Of a DNA stretch of 64,000 nucleotides, positions 16,572 to 25,529 are shown one piece after another (the stretch's first letter is position 1; the number at the start of each line of letters is the position of its first letter). The stretch comes from Candidatus Kuenenia stuttgartensis. GTDB taxonomy: Bacteria; Planctomycetota; Planctomycetia; Gemmatales; Gemmataceae. The notes beneath the pieces were generated by a model. It saw only the letters and a list, made by a program, of their open reading frames with translations, searched no databases and was not told the origin of the DNA. The translations under genes and the position numbers were made by a program. Where the stretch lies: the NCBI GenBank assembly GCA_945875585.1, contig CAMCLK010000017.1:1-64000 (forward strand), read 5' to 3'.

Positions 16572-19472
16572 TTATCGGGAATTGATGGCAGGCATGAACA
16601 GGAGAACGCCCGATTGACTGGGATCCATGGTTGCCGATGTTGTTCCGGCTGGAACCGACCACAGTCCGCGGATCGACTCGCCGCGCTTGCGGGCCACTTG
16701 AACCATCCATGCCTGACCAGCAGAAACAGCCTCGCCGGTAAGGGCTGTGAGGGGAATTGCCGCCTCCACGGTCCAGCCATTTTCTTCTCGACCCACGGCG
16801 ACAAACCAACGAGGATCCCACGTCGGGTCTTCGCAGCAGCGATCCGAAACACGGCCCTGATCATCGATTGTCAGGGTGTATCCAGTGCTGTGATCCCGGT
16901 CGATATCCAAGAAAATCACCACATGATCCCGCGATTCCTGAGCGGTGTCCGGTTTCCGGCCAGTGGCGGGAATTCCAGCATCGGGCGCGGCATCGGGGCA
17001 ACGGGCTGCCAAATATAGGAAATCGGCATCGTGGCTGAATCCCACCGTGGTTGCTGGATTACCGCCCGCCAGCGGACGCAAGGCGCCATTCCAACAGATA
17101 TCTTCCAAACGGCCATCTAGGTTGGGCCTACCAGTAGCGGCTCGGCACGCCAAAGCCGGGCGTGGCGAATCGCCCGATCGGTTGGTCAACCATAATTCTG
17201 TTTCCGCTGCTGATTGCCACAGGCTACCCTTGGGCCATGCTGAAGCCGCCTTGCGGTAATATTCGGTGGCCTGATCGAACCTTCCCAACTGCCGACGCGC
17301 CGACTGAAGCATGAACTGCACGGCAGGATCCTGCACAGCCAGTGAGCCGGAAGCGCGCAGCATCGATTCCCGCAAGAGGCAATTTTCCAGCTTGGTCCGT
17401 GTCAGCGACCTGCCATCGACCAGGGCTGTTTCCCTGGTCACCTGCGTGACCAGATTAGGTGCGTCGGGTCTTTTTCCCGGGCCAGGCGGGCCAGCGCGTT
17501 GAACATCGCTGCCGTTGCCCGGCATGCCTGCCTGAACTATCGCACGCTCCACTGTTCGTCCCAGATCTTCCCTACGGCGGACTTCGCCGCTCGATTCGTG
17601 GGCAATCAGCCAACGGGTGGAACTGAGTGCCAAGGGGTGAGCTGGATAACGCTCCACCAGCATCGCATGCAATTCACGGCCTAGTTGCCACTGGCCCGAA
17701 CGTTCGGAACCCCGTGCCAAGCGATCGAGAAATGGCGCTCCGCGCGCGTCGTCAAGTTGATCGACGGTGGCTGCAAGTGTTGCCGCAGCGCGTTCGCCAT
17801 CGGCAAGGGGCAGCACGCCAGGTGTGGCCATGGCTTCATGGAGTCTGCGCTGTTCCAGAGCTTTGACAGTGGCAATCTCGAGTGGTTCGATATTGGCAAG
17901 GGGGCGCCTGGCGCCTTCCATACGGTTGGCCGATGCCGCCAGAAACGATCGAAAAAACTCACCCGATTTTTGCCTGAACGGTGCCCAGCCATCCACCGAT
18001 GATAGCTGCATTGCCTTCAGGCCATAAAGCGACAATGTGGCGCTTACATGGCCGTCGAGGGTGTCTTCCAACCGATCTGATGGCTTGGAACCAGCCAGAC
18101 GGAAGCTTGCGTCATCGCCCGTGGTCATTCTCCATGAGATACCTCCCAACCACGGCTTCAGTCCTAGTTCTTTGATTTGTTCCGGGTACTGCTCGGCCTG
18201 TGCCGCCCACTGAATAGCCATGGCGGTTTCCGCCAGCCATACCCGATCCGTATCGGCGGCAGGGCAGGCGAGCAGTAGGTGTTCAGGTTGCCATTGCCTC
18301 AGGGCCAACACCAGCCGCTCACGCCAGCCAGCGGCATCGCGTGCTGTTTCCGAAACCACAAGTCCTGCACGCCGATGTGCTGCGGGAAGCGGATCGGGTT
18401 CCGGGTCTTGTGATAATGTGATGCCAACACCGGAAAGGCCTTCTTCCCATCCGACATGTGTGATGGTGCGCCACGGAGTCTGGTTGGCACTGCGGCTTAC
18501 CACCAAAAAAGCAGCATGGTTGAGAGGCTGTCTGGCCACTTCCCATGTGCGGCCATGATCCTTGGTGCGTATAACCACCCCCATGGCACCGCAGGCGTAG
18601 CCGGTTCCATCCGTCAGCAGGCAGGCATCGTGCAAGGTTTGGTTGATTCCTGTCATGCGTGGAGCGAAATGTTTGCCTCCATCGTCACTCTGTAAAATCA
18701 TGGTTCCAGGCGATCCAACCACCAATGCGCGATCTGCCGTTCGCGCCATGCCACGCCAGATCGTCTGGGCCAATGCCCGGGCATCGATATGGGCGCGTCC
18801 CATGGTCCAGCGCCCAGCCTGATTATCAAGCAACAGGCCTTCTTCTCCGCAGGCCATGTCGGCGCGGCATGCCAGCACATGGCGATTCCCCAAAGCATCT
18901 GTCGCAGCCGGAGTCCAGTCTTTACCGCTGAAAACAAAAAGCCTGCCATCGCGGCCAGCCAAAACGCCCGCGCCCTGTCCTGTAAAATGAGCCGAGACCC
19001 ATCCACCCGGGGCTACGCCGATCAATGGCGCCCACGATCTGCCGCCATCTGCGGTGTGAAAAAGGCCAGAACTATAAGGCCCTGCGGCATCTCCCCACAG
19101 GTAGCCTTCAGTATCTGATACAAAAGAGATTCCAGCCAAAGCAGGCATGGCTCCGGCCAGAACACGCTGCCACGTGTTGCCGCCATCGCGGGTGACCAAA
19201 AGAACGCCCGTGGCGCCGGCAGGCCCGTCTTCACGTCCGCAGATCCATCCGCGCTGGGCGTCCTGAAAAACAACCCGGCGCAGTGTGCCGCGCGTGCCTG
19301 CAATTTGTCGTTCCCACTGTTCGCCGCCGTCGATGGTTCGCCAAATGGCCCCTTCGTCGCCAACAGCCCAGCCTTTTTTTGAGTCGGTAAAGCAAATGCC
19401 TCGCAGACATGCATCTTCCGGGCAGCGCGCTTCTCCCGCTACCAGCATCACCAAGCAACCAATCAATGTCAT
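16572..19472 (-). CDS. Large exported protein: YCF48/BNR-like propeller plus CBM9-like domain
   Basis: The frame is open further upstream, but ATG 19472 gives a leader (MTLIGCLVMLVAGEARC) and has GGGAG 9 bases upstream, so the product is 966 residues. Residues 20-320 hold repeated units such as GWAVGDEGAIWRTIDGGEQW, GVLLVTRDGGNTWQ and GLFHTADGGRSW, typical of YCF48/sialidase-like beta-propellers. The middle (about 330-760) is poorly defined with some helical repeat character. The C-terminal 140 residues (from LACRAATGRPNLDGRLEDICW) resemble a CBM9-like carbohydrate-binding domain with LYLAARCPD and DHVVIFLDIDRD. Likely an envelope or secreted binding protein. The fusion is unusual, and function is unknown. 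Confidence 0.8.
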   Translation of the reverse strand: MTLIGCLVMLVAGEARCPEDACLRGICFTDSKKGWAVGDEGAIWRTIDGGEQWERQIAGTRGTLRRVVFQDAQRGWICGREDGPAGATGVLLVTRDGGNTWQRVLAGAMPALAGISFVSDTEGYLWGDAAGPYSSGLFHTADGGRSWAPLIGVAPGGWVSAHFTGQGAGVLAGRDGRLFVFSGKDWTPAATDALGNRHVLACRADMACGEEGLLLDNQAGRWTMGRAHIDARALAQTIWRGMARTADRALVVGSPGTMILQSDDGGKHFAPRMTGINQTLHDACLLTDGTGYACGAMGVVIRTKDHGRTWEVARQPLNHAAFLVVSRSANQTPWRTITHVGWEEGLSGVGITLSQDPEPDPLPAAHRRAGLVVSETARDAAGWRERLVLALRQWQPEHLLLACPAADTDRVWLAETAMAIQWAAQAEQYPEQIKELGLKPWLGGISWRMTTGDDASFRLAGSKPSDRLEDTLDGHVSATLSLYGLKAMQLSSVDGWAPFRQKSGEFFRSFLAASANRMEGARRPLANIEPLEIATVKALEQRRLHEAMATPGVLPLADGERAAATLAATVDQLDDARGAPFLDRLARGSERSGQWQLGRELHAMLVERYPAHPLALSSTRWLIAHESSGEVRRREDLGRTVERAIVQAGMPGNGSDVQRAGPPGPGKRPDAPNLVTQVTRETALVDGRSLTRTKLENCLLRESMLRASGSLAVQDPAVQFMLQSARRQLGRFDQATEYYRKAASAWPKGSLWQSAAETELWLTNRSGDSPRPALACRAATGRPNLDGRLEDICWNGALRPLAGGNPATTVGFSHDADFLYLAARCPDAAPDAGIPATGRKPDTAQESRDHVVIFLDIDRDHSTGYTLTIDDQGRVSDRCCEDPTWDPRWFVAVGREENGWTVEAAIPLTALTGEAVSAGQAWMVQVARKRGESIRGLWSVPAGTTSATMDPSQSGVLLFMPAINSR

Positions 19473-19527
19473 GTCTGGGTCTCCCAAGCCTGTAACCGGT
19501 TGGGATAGCCATTTTTCAGGCTTGGAA

Positions 19528-19914
19528 TCAAGGGGCGGGGGTGCGCGGCAGCAACCAATAGCTGATGGCCCAACCCAGAACGACTCCCACCCCGTCGAAT
19601 CCAACATCCGAAATGCTGCCATTGCGGCCGACATGCGGTTGGATCAGTTCAATCAACCCGCCGTGCGCCAGCATTCCAGTGGCAATCAGCAAGGTGTTGG
19701 TCTTTCCATAGCCTGCCAGTGCCAAAACGGTCAGCAAAGTGTAACCAACGATGTGAAAAGCTTTGGCTGCATGAAACCAAGCTTCTTCGGGCACAAATTC
19801 GTTGCGAATCTGGATCGGCTCTGGCCGAAGCATGGCGAGTGAAGCAGCAACGAGCAGCAGCCAAAAAGCTGCGCGCAAAGTTCTGCTGATAATCAACGAA
19901 CTTGTTATAGACAT
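19528..19914 (-). CDS. VanZ-like membrane protein
   Basis: A 128-residue protein with four predicted membrane segments (about 12-30, 50-67, 72-88, 105-122). The signature of the VanZ family is present: FHIVGYTLLTVLALAGYG, then HGGLIELIQPHVGRNGSISDVGFDGVGVVLG. VanZ proteins include a teicoplanin-resistance accessory, but most homologues have no defined role, so the name does not imply resistance. The gene lies just upstream of and on the same strand as the large YCF48/CBM9 gene (55 bases). Its 5' end overlaps the -35 box of a divergent promoter that reads toward the Cys-rich genes. Confidence 0.88.
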   Translation of the reverse strand: MSITSSLIISRTLRAAFWLLLVAASLAMLRPEPIQIRNEFVPEEAWFHAAKAFHIVGYTLLTVLALAGYGKTNTLLIATGMLAHGGLIELIQPHVGRNGSISDVGFDGVGVVLGWAISYWLLPRTPAP

Positions 19915-19930
19915 GGCCGTATACTATAAT
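19902..19930 (+). promoter_or_regulatory. Sigma-70-type promoter for the CC-protein genes
   Basis: TTGTTA at 19902-19907 and a perfect TATAAT at 19925-19930 are separated by 17 bases, the ideal housekeeping spacing. Transcription should begin near 19937, about 25 bases before the ATG at 19962. The surrounding TATACTATAATATA is nearly symmetric, so it could also fire toward VanZ. Confidence 0.7.
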
Positions 19931-19961
19931 ATAGGTCGAAGTCGGATATCAGGGGAAAGTG

Positions 19962-20336
19962 ATGAACCGGTTAGGCAAACAGTTGGCAGCGTTGGCAGTA
20001 ATCATCTGCCTGCTCGTGCCTCCTCATGCCTGCTGTTTCAAGCTGGTGCATGTTCCCGTCAACGGCTGCTGTGCCTGTTGCAACCAAGGGGAAAAGCCAA
20101 CTGAAATCCCCCAGCCTTCCCGCCCTGCGCCCTGCTGCCAAGAGCACGACCTAGCTCTGGCCGCAGCGCGGGAAACCCAGATCCACGACAGCTTTCAACC
20201 TGATCCTGCCCCACCGCAGTTTGCCGATTACTGGAATAACTGCTTATCAGTTTCAGGTTGTCTGGTTGTTGCCAATCCACCGCCCCCCTCTCCCGGGCGG
20301 CGCGTCCATCTCCTCTTGTGCCGTTTCAATTGCTAA
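19962..20336 (+). CDS. Small exported Cys-rich protein
   Basis: ATG 19962 follows AGGGGA by 5 bases; an adjacent GTG is less likely. The 124-residue product has a signal peptide (MNRLGKQLAALAVIICLLVPP). Right after it come four Cys-Cys pairs (ACCF, GCCACC, PCCQ) within 40 residues, then a Pro-rich, His-containing middle and a C-terminus ending in RFNC. Such clusters suggest metal binding or disulfide bonds outside the cytoplasm. The downstream gene at 20442 encodes a far more extreme CC protein, and both could share the promoter at 19902-19930. No family was recognised, and no metal transporter lies nearby to name the metal. Confidence 0.75.
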   Translation: MNRLGKQLAALAVIICLLVPPHACCFKLVHVPVNGCCACCNQGEKPTEIPQPSRPAPCCQEHDLALAAARETQIHDSFQPDPAPPQFADYWNNCLSVSGCLVVANPPPPSPGRRVHLLLCRFNC

Positions 20337-20441
20337 GGCCATGACAGGTTTGGTTCGAAGGCTCCAGAAGTTTGGGCCCTTTATTCAAACGCGTCTCGTC
20401 CTAGTGTTGTTAACGATTTGAGCTTAAAGAGGAGTTTTACC

Positions 20442-20732
20442 ATGTTCCTGAAAAGTGTGTTGTTGGCCGGTGCGGTTCTGTTGGGTCTTGGCGCCACGGG
20501 TGTAGCAACCCTGCGTTACAACGGCGTTTGCTGTGGCTTGGGCGCTTGCTGCGCACCCGATGCGGCATGCTGCGCTACCGGCGAATGCTGCGGCACCGAG
20601 GCTTGCTGCGACGCTACCGACTGCTGCGCCGAAGGTGCCGATTGCTGCGTTGAGGGTTCAGCGTGCTGTGTGACAGCCGATTGCTGCGCCACCGAAAAGG
20701 CATGCTGTCCAGCCAGCGACTGCTGCAAGTAA
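20442..20732 (+). CDS. Exported Cys-Cys repeat protein, 11 CC pairs
   Basis: ATG 20442 is preceded by AGAGGAG at 7 bases; the frame is open 8 codons further but without a better start. The 96-residue product begins with a hydrophobic leader (MFLKSVLLAGAVLLGLGATG). The remaining 70 residues contain 22 cysteines arranged as 11 CC pairs separated by only 4 or 5 residues, for example ACCAPDAACC, ECCGTEACC and DCCAEGADCC. Spacer residues are small (Ala, Gly, Ser, Thr) or acidic, so the mature protein is acidic. It differs from known metallothioneins in having a leader and strict CC periodicity. Metal sequestration in the envelope is the natural guess, but it is inference. Confidence 0.85.
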   Translation: MFLKSVLLAGAVLLGLGATGVATLRYNGVCCGLGACCAPDAACCATGECCGTEACCDATDCCAEGADCCVEGSACCVTADCCATEKACCPASDCCK

Positions 20733-20754
20733 ATAGGAAGTCGATTGAAATCAA

Positions 20755-20792
20755 CAAAAAAGCGCCCCGCGAAGTTTCTTCGCGGGGCGCTT
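20755..20792. terminator. Strong terminator shared by convergent genes
   Basis: AAGCGCCCCGCGAAG (20760-20774) pairs fully with CTTCGCGGGGCGCTT (20778-20792) around a TTT loop. On the minus strand the stem is followed by six or more T residues (20755-20761 complement), ideal for ending transaldolase transcripts. On the plus strand it can also stop the CC-protein transcript, although the T-run there is broken. Confidence 0.92.
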
Positions 20793-20817
20793 GTCGTTTG
20801 GTCGCAACTTCAAAATA

Positions 20818-21867
20818 TCAGGACAGTTCGCCGCGCTTGGTGCCGATCAGGGCCAGAAGCTTCTTGAACGGATCAGCGAACTTGTCGAGTCCTTCAGACA
20901 TAAGGGTTGCTTCGAGCTTTTTCATGTCCACCTTGGCGTCGATATCGGCCTGGACTTCCGCCGATGGCATGTGTTCGATCTGGCGTGTGAAGGTCTTGCC
21001 GCTGGCTTCAACCGCATCGTTGGTTCCGGGTGGGTTCGTTTCGATATCCGAACCAGCGAATGCCGCGACGTAGATGGTTGGGTCTGCCTTGGGGTCTTTC
21101 ACACCTGTGCTGGCAAAAATCATCTCTTGCTTCAGGGGCAAATTCTTGGCGGCCCAGAACTCTTCGTTCATCTTCCAGATGCGCTTGGCATTCACAATGC
21201 CCACCTGACCCTGAGCGCCAGGAATCAAGTTCGCAACATGGGCCAACGTGTAAACATCCACCCGGCTGACAAAGATCGAGTACACGGACTTGAAGGTGGC
21301 AAGACCACCCGGACGGCGCTGAGCACCCTTCCACACGGCTTCACGGGCTGCAAGGTACTGATCTTGCGAGAAGATCAGCGTTACGTTGAGGGTAATTCCT
21401 GCTGCCGCAAGCTCTTCAAGAGCGCCAAGGCCAGCTGGCGTGGCTGGAACCTTGATCATGCGGTTCTTCTGGCCGGCGGCATATTTCTTGCCGAGTTCAA
21501 CGTACTTGGCCGAACGTTCGGCAATGCTCAGTGGGCATGCCTTGTCTTCCAAAAGTGGATCGAGCTCGAAGCTCACCCAGCCATCGTTGCAGTGTGTCTG
21601 TTCCCACACGGGCAGAAATACGGATTGGGCTTCGCTGACAAGCTTGTCGGTCATGGCCCATGCAACGGCTTCATCGTTGTGGCCTTCGGCAATGAACTTC
21701 TTAATATCGCTGTCGAAATGGCCACTTTTCAGGATGTCGGAAATAATGATCGGGTTGGAGGTGGCTCCCGAGGCGCCCAATGCGCGGTTTTTCTGCACCA
21801 GTGTCGGTTCAATCGAGTCGAGCCACAGCTTGGTTCCCGTGGCAATCAAAGATTTCAGCGAAGACAT
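20818..21867 (-). CDS. tal: Transaldolase
   Basis: Transfers a dihydroxyacetone unit between sugar phosphates in the non-oxidative pentose phosphate pathway. The frame reaches far upstream, but ATG 21867 with GGAG 8 bases before it gives 349 residues beginning [20 protein letters not shown], matching the family N-terminus. Key motifs are [10 protein letters not shown], the Schiff-base lysine in [14 protein letters not shown], and [11 protein letters not shown]. The C-terminus is extended relative to the short (about 220-residue) class, as in the longer TalB/Tal-PGI-type enzymes. An SDR gene lies 79 bases upstream on the same strand. A strong terminator follows. Confidence 0.96.
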   Translation of the reverse strand: MSSLKSLIATGTKLWLDSIEPTLVQKNRALGASGATSNPIIISDILKSGHFDSDIKKFIAEGHNDEAVAWAMTDKLVSEAQSVFLPVWEQTHCNDGWVSFELDPLLEDKACPLSIAERSAKYVELGKKYAAGQKNRMIKVPATPAGLGALEELAAAGITLNVTLIFSQDQYLAAREAVWKGAQRRPGGLATFKSVYSIFVSRVDVYTLAHVANLIPGAQGQVGIVNAKRIWKMNEEFWAAKNLPLKQEMIFASTGVKDPKADPTIYVAAFAGSDIETNPPGTNDAVEASGKTFTRQIEHMPSAEVQADIDAKVDMKKLEATLMSEGLDKFADPFKKLLALIGTKRGELS

Positions 21868-21946
21868 GTAATTACTCCGGTTACAACAATCGACAAGCCA
21901 TCTTCCTTCTGGATGTTGTGGGGATTGCGGCAGCAAAATCAAGGCC

Positions 21947-22639
21947 TCAGCCACCCGGTACATCGGCTGATGCGCCGTTATCGCGTGCACCCAGCCCAAG
22001 AATGTAGGGAACCGAACGCTTAGCCCAAGCCGCTGGAGTGGGATAAGCCGATGCGCCAGCTCCGAACACCTGTGCCAGCATGTCGGTGGCAATGATTCCA
22101 GGATTTAGAGCCACAGCCGCCATGCCTTTAGGCAGTTCTTGAGCCAGCGAACGTGTCAGCCCTTCCACGGCAAACTTGGTGGCGCAGTAGGCGCTGACAT
22201 CTGCCGATGTTGTTCGTCCCCAAGCCGAACTGAAGTTCACAACCACGCCTTTCTGTTGTGCCACCATGGCTGGAAGAAAGACACACAGTACTTCCACCAT
22301 TCCCAAAACATTCACATCAAACATGCGACGCCATTCGCTCGCTGGCAGATCCCATAGCTTGGCAGGGGTGTTGATGAGGGCTGCATTGTTGATCAGCAGG
22401 TCGGGGGCGCCTTCTGGAAGAACGCTGTCGGCCCACTGCTTGATCTGCGCCGAGTCGGTGACATCCACCACATGGAAAGTATGAGGGCCGGGATAGGCCT
22501 GTTTGAGTTGTTCAACTGCGGCACTGCTGGTACCGCAACCATGCACAATGGCTCCGCTAGCGATAAATCCTTCCAGCATGGCCGCGCCCAGACCGCGCGT
22601 GGCCCCGGTTAGAACGATCCGACGTTTCAGGTTCAACAT
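21947..22639 (-). CDS. Short-chain dehydrogenase/reductase
   Basis: A classical SDR of 230 residues. The cofactor loop is TGATRGLG at 11-18, the NNAA motif lies near 84-87, and the catalytic residues are in SSAWG and YCATK. An NAD(P)-dependent oxidoreductase acting on an unknown alcohol or ketone is expected. The C-terminal substrate region is short, as in compact SDRs. ATG 22639 follows a GGGGA stretch by about 10 bases. It lies just upstream of transaldolase and may be co-transcribed, though the 79-base gap leaves that open. Confidence 0.93.
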   Translation of the reverse strand: MLNLKRRIVLTGATRGLGAAMLEGFIASGAIVHGCGTSSAAVEQLKQAYPGPHTFHVVDVTDSAQIKQWADSVLPEGAPDLLINNAALINTPAKLWDLPASEWRRMFDVNVLGMVEVLCVFLPAMVAQQKGVVVNFSSAWGRTTSADVSAYCATKFAVEGLTRSLAQELPKGMAAVALNPGIIATDMLAQVFGAGASAYPTPAAWAKRSVPYILGLGARDNGASADVPGG

Positions 22640-22849
22640 GATTGGTTATTCCCCGGGAGGTGGATGCACGTTCCGATTCCACTCAGAAGTTTAATGGGAT
22701 GGAAACGGACAGGTAGGCTATGGGTGCTCACTTTGAATAGCCATAATTCTATTGAAAGATCCCTACATGACTGAGTGTGGGCCATATGTAGACCGCCATA
22801 TTCTTTCCTACAGCTCCTACCATGGATATGGGTCCTTGGAGGTAGGCGT

Positions 22850-24709
22850 GTGGGCTATCGCAACCTGACTGACTGCGTCAACGACTTGGAGCGCCATAAG
22901 CGCCTCCGGCGTATTGATGCCGAAATTGATCCCCATCTTGAAATGGCTGAGATTCAAAGGCGTGTTTATCGCGCTGGTGGCCCTGCTTTATTGTTCACCC
23001 GGCCTAAAGGGTGCCGGTTTCCCATGGTTTCGAACGTCTTTGGTACTCTCGAACGCACGCGATGGATCTTCCGTGACTCGTTAAAGCGCATGGAACAGAT
23101 CATGCGCCTCAAAGGTGATCCATCGTGGGCCTGGCGCAGGCCCATCAGTAGTCTGGGCGTTCCGTGGGCTGGTTATCATGCTTTGCCGCGTGTTGGCTGG
23201 GCTGGGCCTTCTACCCGCCATGAAGTGAGTCTTACCGACCTGCCGGGCCTTGTTTCTTGGCCGGATGACGGCGGCCCCTATGTGACGCTGCCGCTTGTGT
23301 ACAGCGAATCGCCAAACAGACCGGGGTGGATGAAATCGAATCTGGGTATGTACCGCGTTCAACTGGGTGGTCCCCATCATGTCCCCGACCGTGAAGTAGG
23401 CCTGCACTACCAGATTCACCGAGGGATCGGCGTGCATCACTCCGAAGCAATGGCGCGTGGAGAACCACTTCCCGTTGCCATTTGGGTGGGTGGGCCGCCC
23501 GCGTTGACGGTCTCAGCGGTGATGCCCTTGCCCGAAGGGGTGCCCGAAGTGGCGTTTGCTGGGGCTTTAGGTGGGCGGGGAATCTGGTACCATCGGCCGC
23601 GTGATGGTCGGGGCAATCTGATGCGGTTGCTGGTGCCTTCCCAAGCTGATTTTTGTATTGTTGGGAAAATCTACGGGAATGAAACCCGGCCCGAAGGCCC
23701 ATTTGGCGATCATCTTGGATATTACAGCCTGAAACACGATTTTCCGGTCATGCGGGTGGAACGCGTCACCCACAGACCCGGTGCCATTTGGCCATTCACA
23801 GTGGTCGGCCGCCCGCCTCAGGAAGACACGAGTTTTGGTGAATTCATTCATGAACTCACAGCACCCGTGCTGCCATCGGTGCTGCCGGGAGTGCGCTCGG
23901 TGCATGCTGTTGATGCAGCCGGTGTGCACCCTCTGCTGCTGGCGGTGGGGAGTGAGCGCTATGTGCCCTACGCCAACGAGCGAATACCCCAGGAGTTACT
24001 GACTCAGGCATTTGCGTTATTGGGGCAGGGTCAGTTGTCGCTGGCGAAATATCTTGTGATCGTGGCGGGAGACGACAATCCCGCGCTGCCCGCCCACGAC
24101 ATCGATGGCATATTCCGGCATCTTCTGGAACGTGCCGACTGGCGGCGCGATGCGCACGTGATCACCCGTACCACCATCGATACGCTCGACTATTCCGGTG
24201 ACGGGCTCAACAGTGGTTCGAAAGTCATATTGGCAGCGGCAGGGCCCGTGCGACGTCGGTTGCCCACAGCCGTTGGTGAAGGGCTCGTTTTGCCCGGTCC
24301 GTGGGGATCTCCCAAGGTGTGCGCGCCCGGAGTATTGGCAGTAAGAGGCCCGGCATGGGAACCAGCAGGCAAGGGCGGTGCGGGGGATGCCACTGGTTTT
24401 GCCGGGGCACTGTCACCCGATCACCCTGTCAATGAGTTTCCGTTGATCCTGCTGGTGGATGACAGCGAATTCACATCGGCAAGCCGTGAGAACTGGATTT
24501 GGACGGCCTTTACGCGGTCAAACCCGGCGGCAGACATTCATGGCATTGGCGCCACTATTGTGGACAAACACTGGGGGTGTGCCGGTTCCTTGGTGATCGA
24601 TGCGCGCCGCAAGCCGCACCATGCGCCGCCGCTGGTGGAGAATTTGGAAATATCGCGGCGGGTGGACAGTCTGGCAGCCAGAGGTGGCCCTTTGGCTGGT
24701 CTATTCTGA
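22850..24709 (+). CDS. UbiD-family (prenylated-FMN) decarboxylase
   Basis: The best start is GTG 22850, because GGAGG lies 7 bases upstream (22838-22842) and the product then begins MGYRNLTDCVNDLER as UbiD proteins do. At 619 residues it is long for UbiD (about 490), with an expanded C-terminal half. Family motifs are GMYRVQL, HYQIHRGIGVHH, and RPEGPFGDHLGYYS, whose Glu matches the catalytic acid. Such enzymes reversibly decarboxylate aromatic or unsaturated acids using prFMN made by UbiX; no ubiX is in the window. A role in quinone biosynthesis is likely in this phylum but unproven. It converges with the ABC permease gene 4 bases away. Confidence 0.92.
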   Translation: MGYRNLTDCVNDLERHKRLRRIDAEIDPHLEMAEIQRRVYRAGGPALLFTRPKGCRFPMVSNVFGTLERTRWIFRDSLKRMEQIMRLKGDPSWAWRRPISSLGVPWAGYHALPRVGWAGPSTRHEVSLTDLPGLVSWPDDGGPYVTLPLVYSESPNRPGWMKSNLGMYRVQLGGPHHVPDREVGLHYQIHRGIGVHHSEAMARGEPLPVAIWVGGPPALTVSAVMPLPEGVPEVAFAGALGGRGIWYHRPRDGRGNLMRLLVPSQADFCIVGKIYGNETRPEGPFGDHLGYYSLKHDFPVMRVERVTHRPGAIWPFTVVGRPPQEDTSFGEFIHELTAPVLPSVLPGVRSVHAVDAAGVHPLLLAVGSERYVPYANERIPQELLTQAFALLGQGQLSLAKYLVIVAGDDNPALPAHDIDGIFRHLLERADWRRDAHVITRTTIDTLDYSGDGLNSGSKVILAAAGPVRRRLPTAVGEGLVLPGPWGSPKVCAPGVLAVRGPAWEPAGKGGAGDATGFAGALSPDHPVNEFPLILLVDDSEFTSASRENWIWTAFTRSNPAADIHGIGATIVDKHWGCAGSLVIDARRKPHHAPPLVENLEISRRVDSLAARGGPLAGLF

Positions 24710-24713
24710 GATG

Positions 24714-25529
24714 TTACAGATCTTTGCGGGCAAACAGTGCCATGCCGAAAATGGCGCTGCCTATGCTGGCGCCACCCGCGTAAAGCACCACCTGCACGAC
24801 CATTTCACGGGTGTATTCGCCCTTCAGAATGAAAGGCAACTTTTGCAAAATCCATTCCGGAGTGGGAATGGAGTGAGGCATGGCACCGAAGATGAGGCCG
24901 GCGGCGTAGAGCAAAACCCACAGGCCTGCTGCCGCCGCGAGAGGGCGGGCGAACATAGCGCTCATCATCACGCCGAGACTGACGACAACAGCAAGTGCAG
25001 CACCAGAAATGAAGATGGCCACCATGCCACCTTCCAACGTCACATCTTCGTGCAGGATGATGCGCGTGCCGCCCACTGTCAGGGCGCCTAACAGCACATG
25101 CCCCAGTAGGATAGCCAGCAATCTGCCGTGCCATTTACCCAGATAATACTGATAGCGACTGATCCCCCGGGAAAGAATACTGTCCGCAAGCGATCCACGT
25201 TCACCGGCAATGGCTCCCGCCGCGATCACGCCAACAAGCGCCACACTACCCATCAATATGCCGCGAAGAAGATGGGTAATGACGTGCGATGCTGGTTGGA
25301 TGATTTTCGCTTCGTTATAGAGGCCCCACCTGTAAATAAACAGGCCGATCGCCATGGTGGCGGCAACAAGAATCCATGAACGGTATACCCAAGAGCTGAA
25401 GACCTGAAGGAAGTCGGCTTCCAGTACGGCCCAATAGGGAAGCCACGCCTGGTAGGCCACAGGCGTGGGTTCGGGTTCAGGCGCCACGCTGCGGTTATGC
25501 AGCTTGACGGTAGATGCGGGTGAAGCCAC
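24714..25529 (-). CDS. ABC-2-type transporter permease
   Basis: A polytopic membrane protein with six predicted spans (about 48-66, 88-108, 128-148, 158-178, 185-203, 235-258). The motif GERGSLADSILSRGISRYQYYLGKW between spans resembles the coupling region of ABC-2 exporters. GTG 25529 has GAGGAG 4 bases upstream; TTG 25550 is the outer alternative. Either way the gene overlaps the 3' end of the ATPase gene, so the two are translationally coupled. With the ATPase it should form an exporter of unknown cargo. Confidence 0.88.
   Translation of the reverse strand: MASPASTVKLHNRSVAPEPEPTPVAYQAWLPYWAVLEADFLQVFSSWVYRSWILVAATMAIGLFIYRWGLYNEAKIIQPASHVITHLLRGILMGSVALVGVIAAGAIAGERGSLADSILSRGISRYQYYLGKWHGRLLAILLGHVLLGALTVGGTRIILHEDVTLEGGMVAIFISGAALAVVVSLGVMMSAMFARPLAAAAGLWVLLYAAGLIFGAMPHSIPTPEWILQKLPFILKGEYTREMVVQVVLYAGGASIGSAIFGMALFARKDL

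Noticed and set aside
19528-19914. VanZ as a glycopeptide-resistance gene
   Set aside because: No vanA/H/X/Y/R/S genes are nearby, and VanZ homologues are widespread without resistance roles.
20516-20728. Antisense Gln/Ser-rich frame opposite the CC-repeat gene
   Set aside because: The low-complexity Gln/Ser/Ala content is simply the complement of repeated Cys codons. It has no own start signal.
20791-22023. A 410-codon plus-strand frame across transaldolase and SDR
   Set aside because: It lies antisense to two clear genes, contains no domain, and reads as the complement of conserved transaldolase motifs. Long shadow frames are common in GC-rich DNA.
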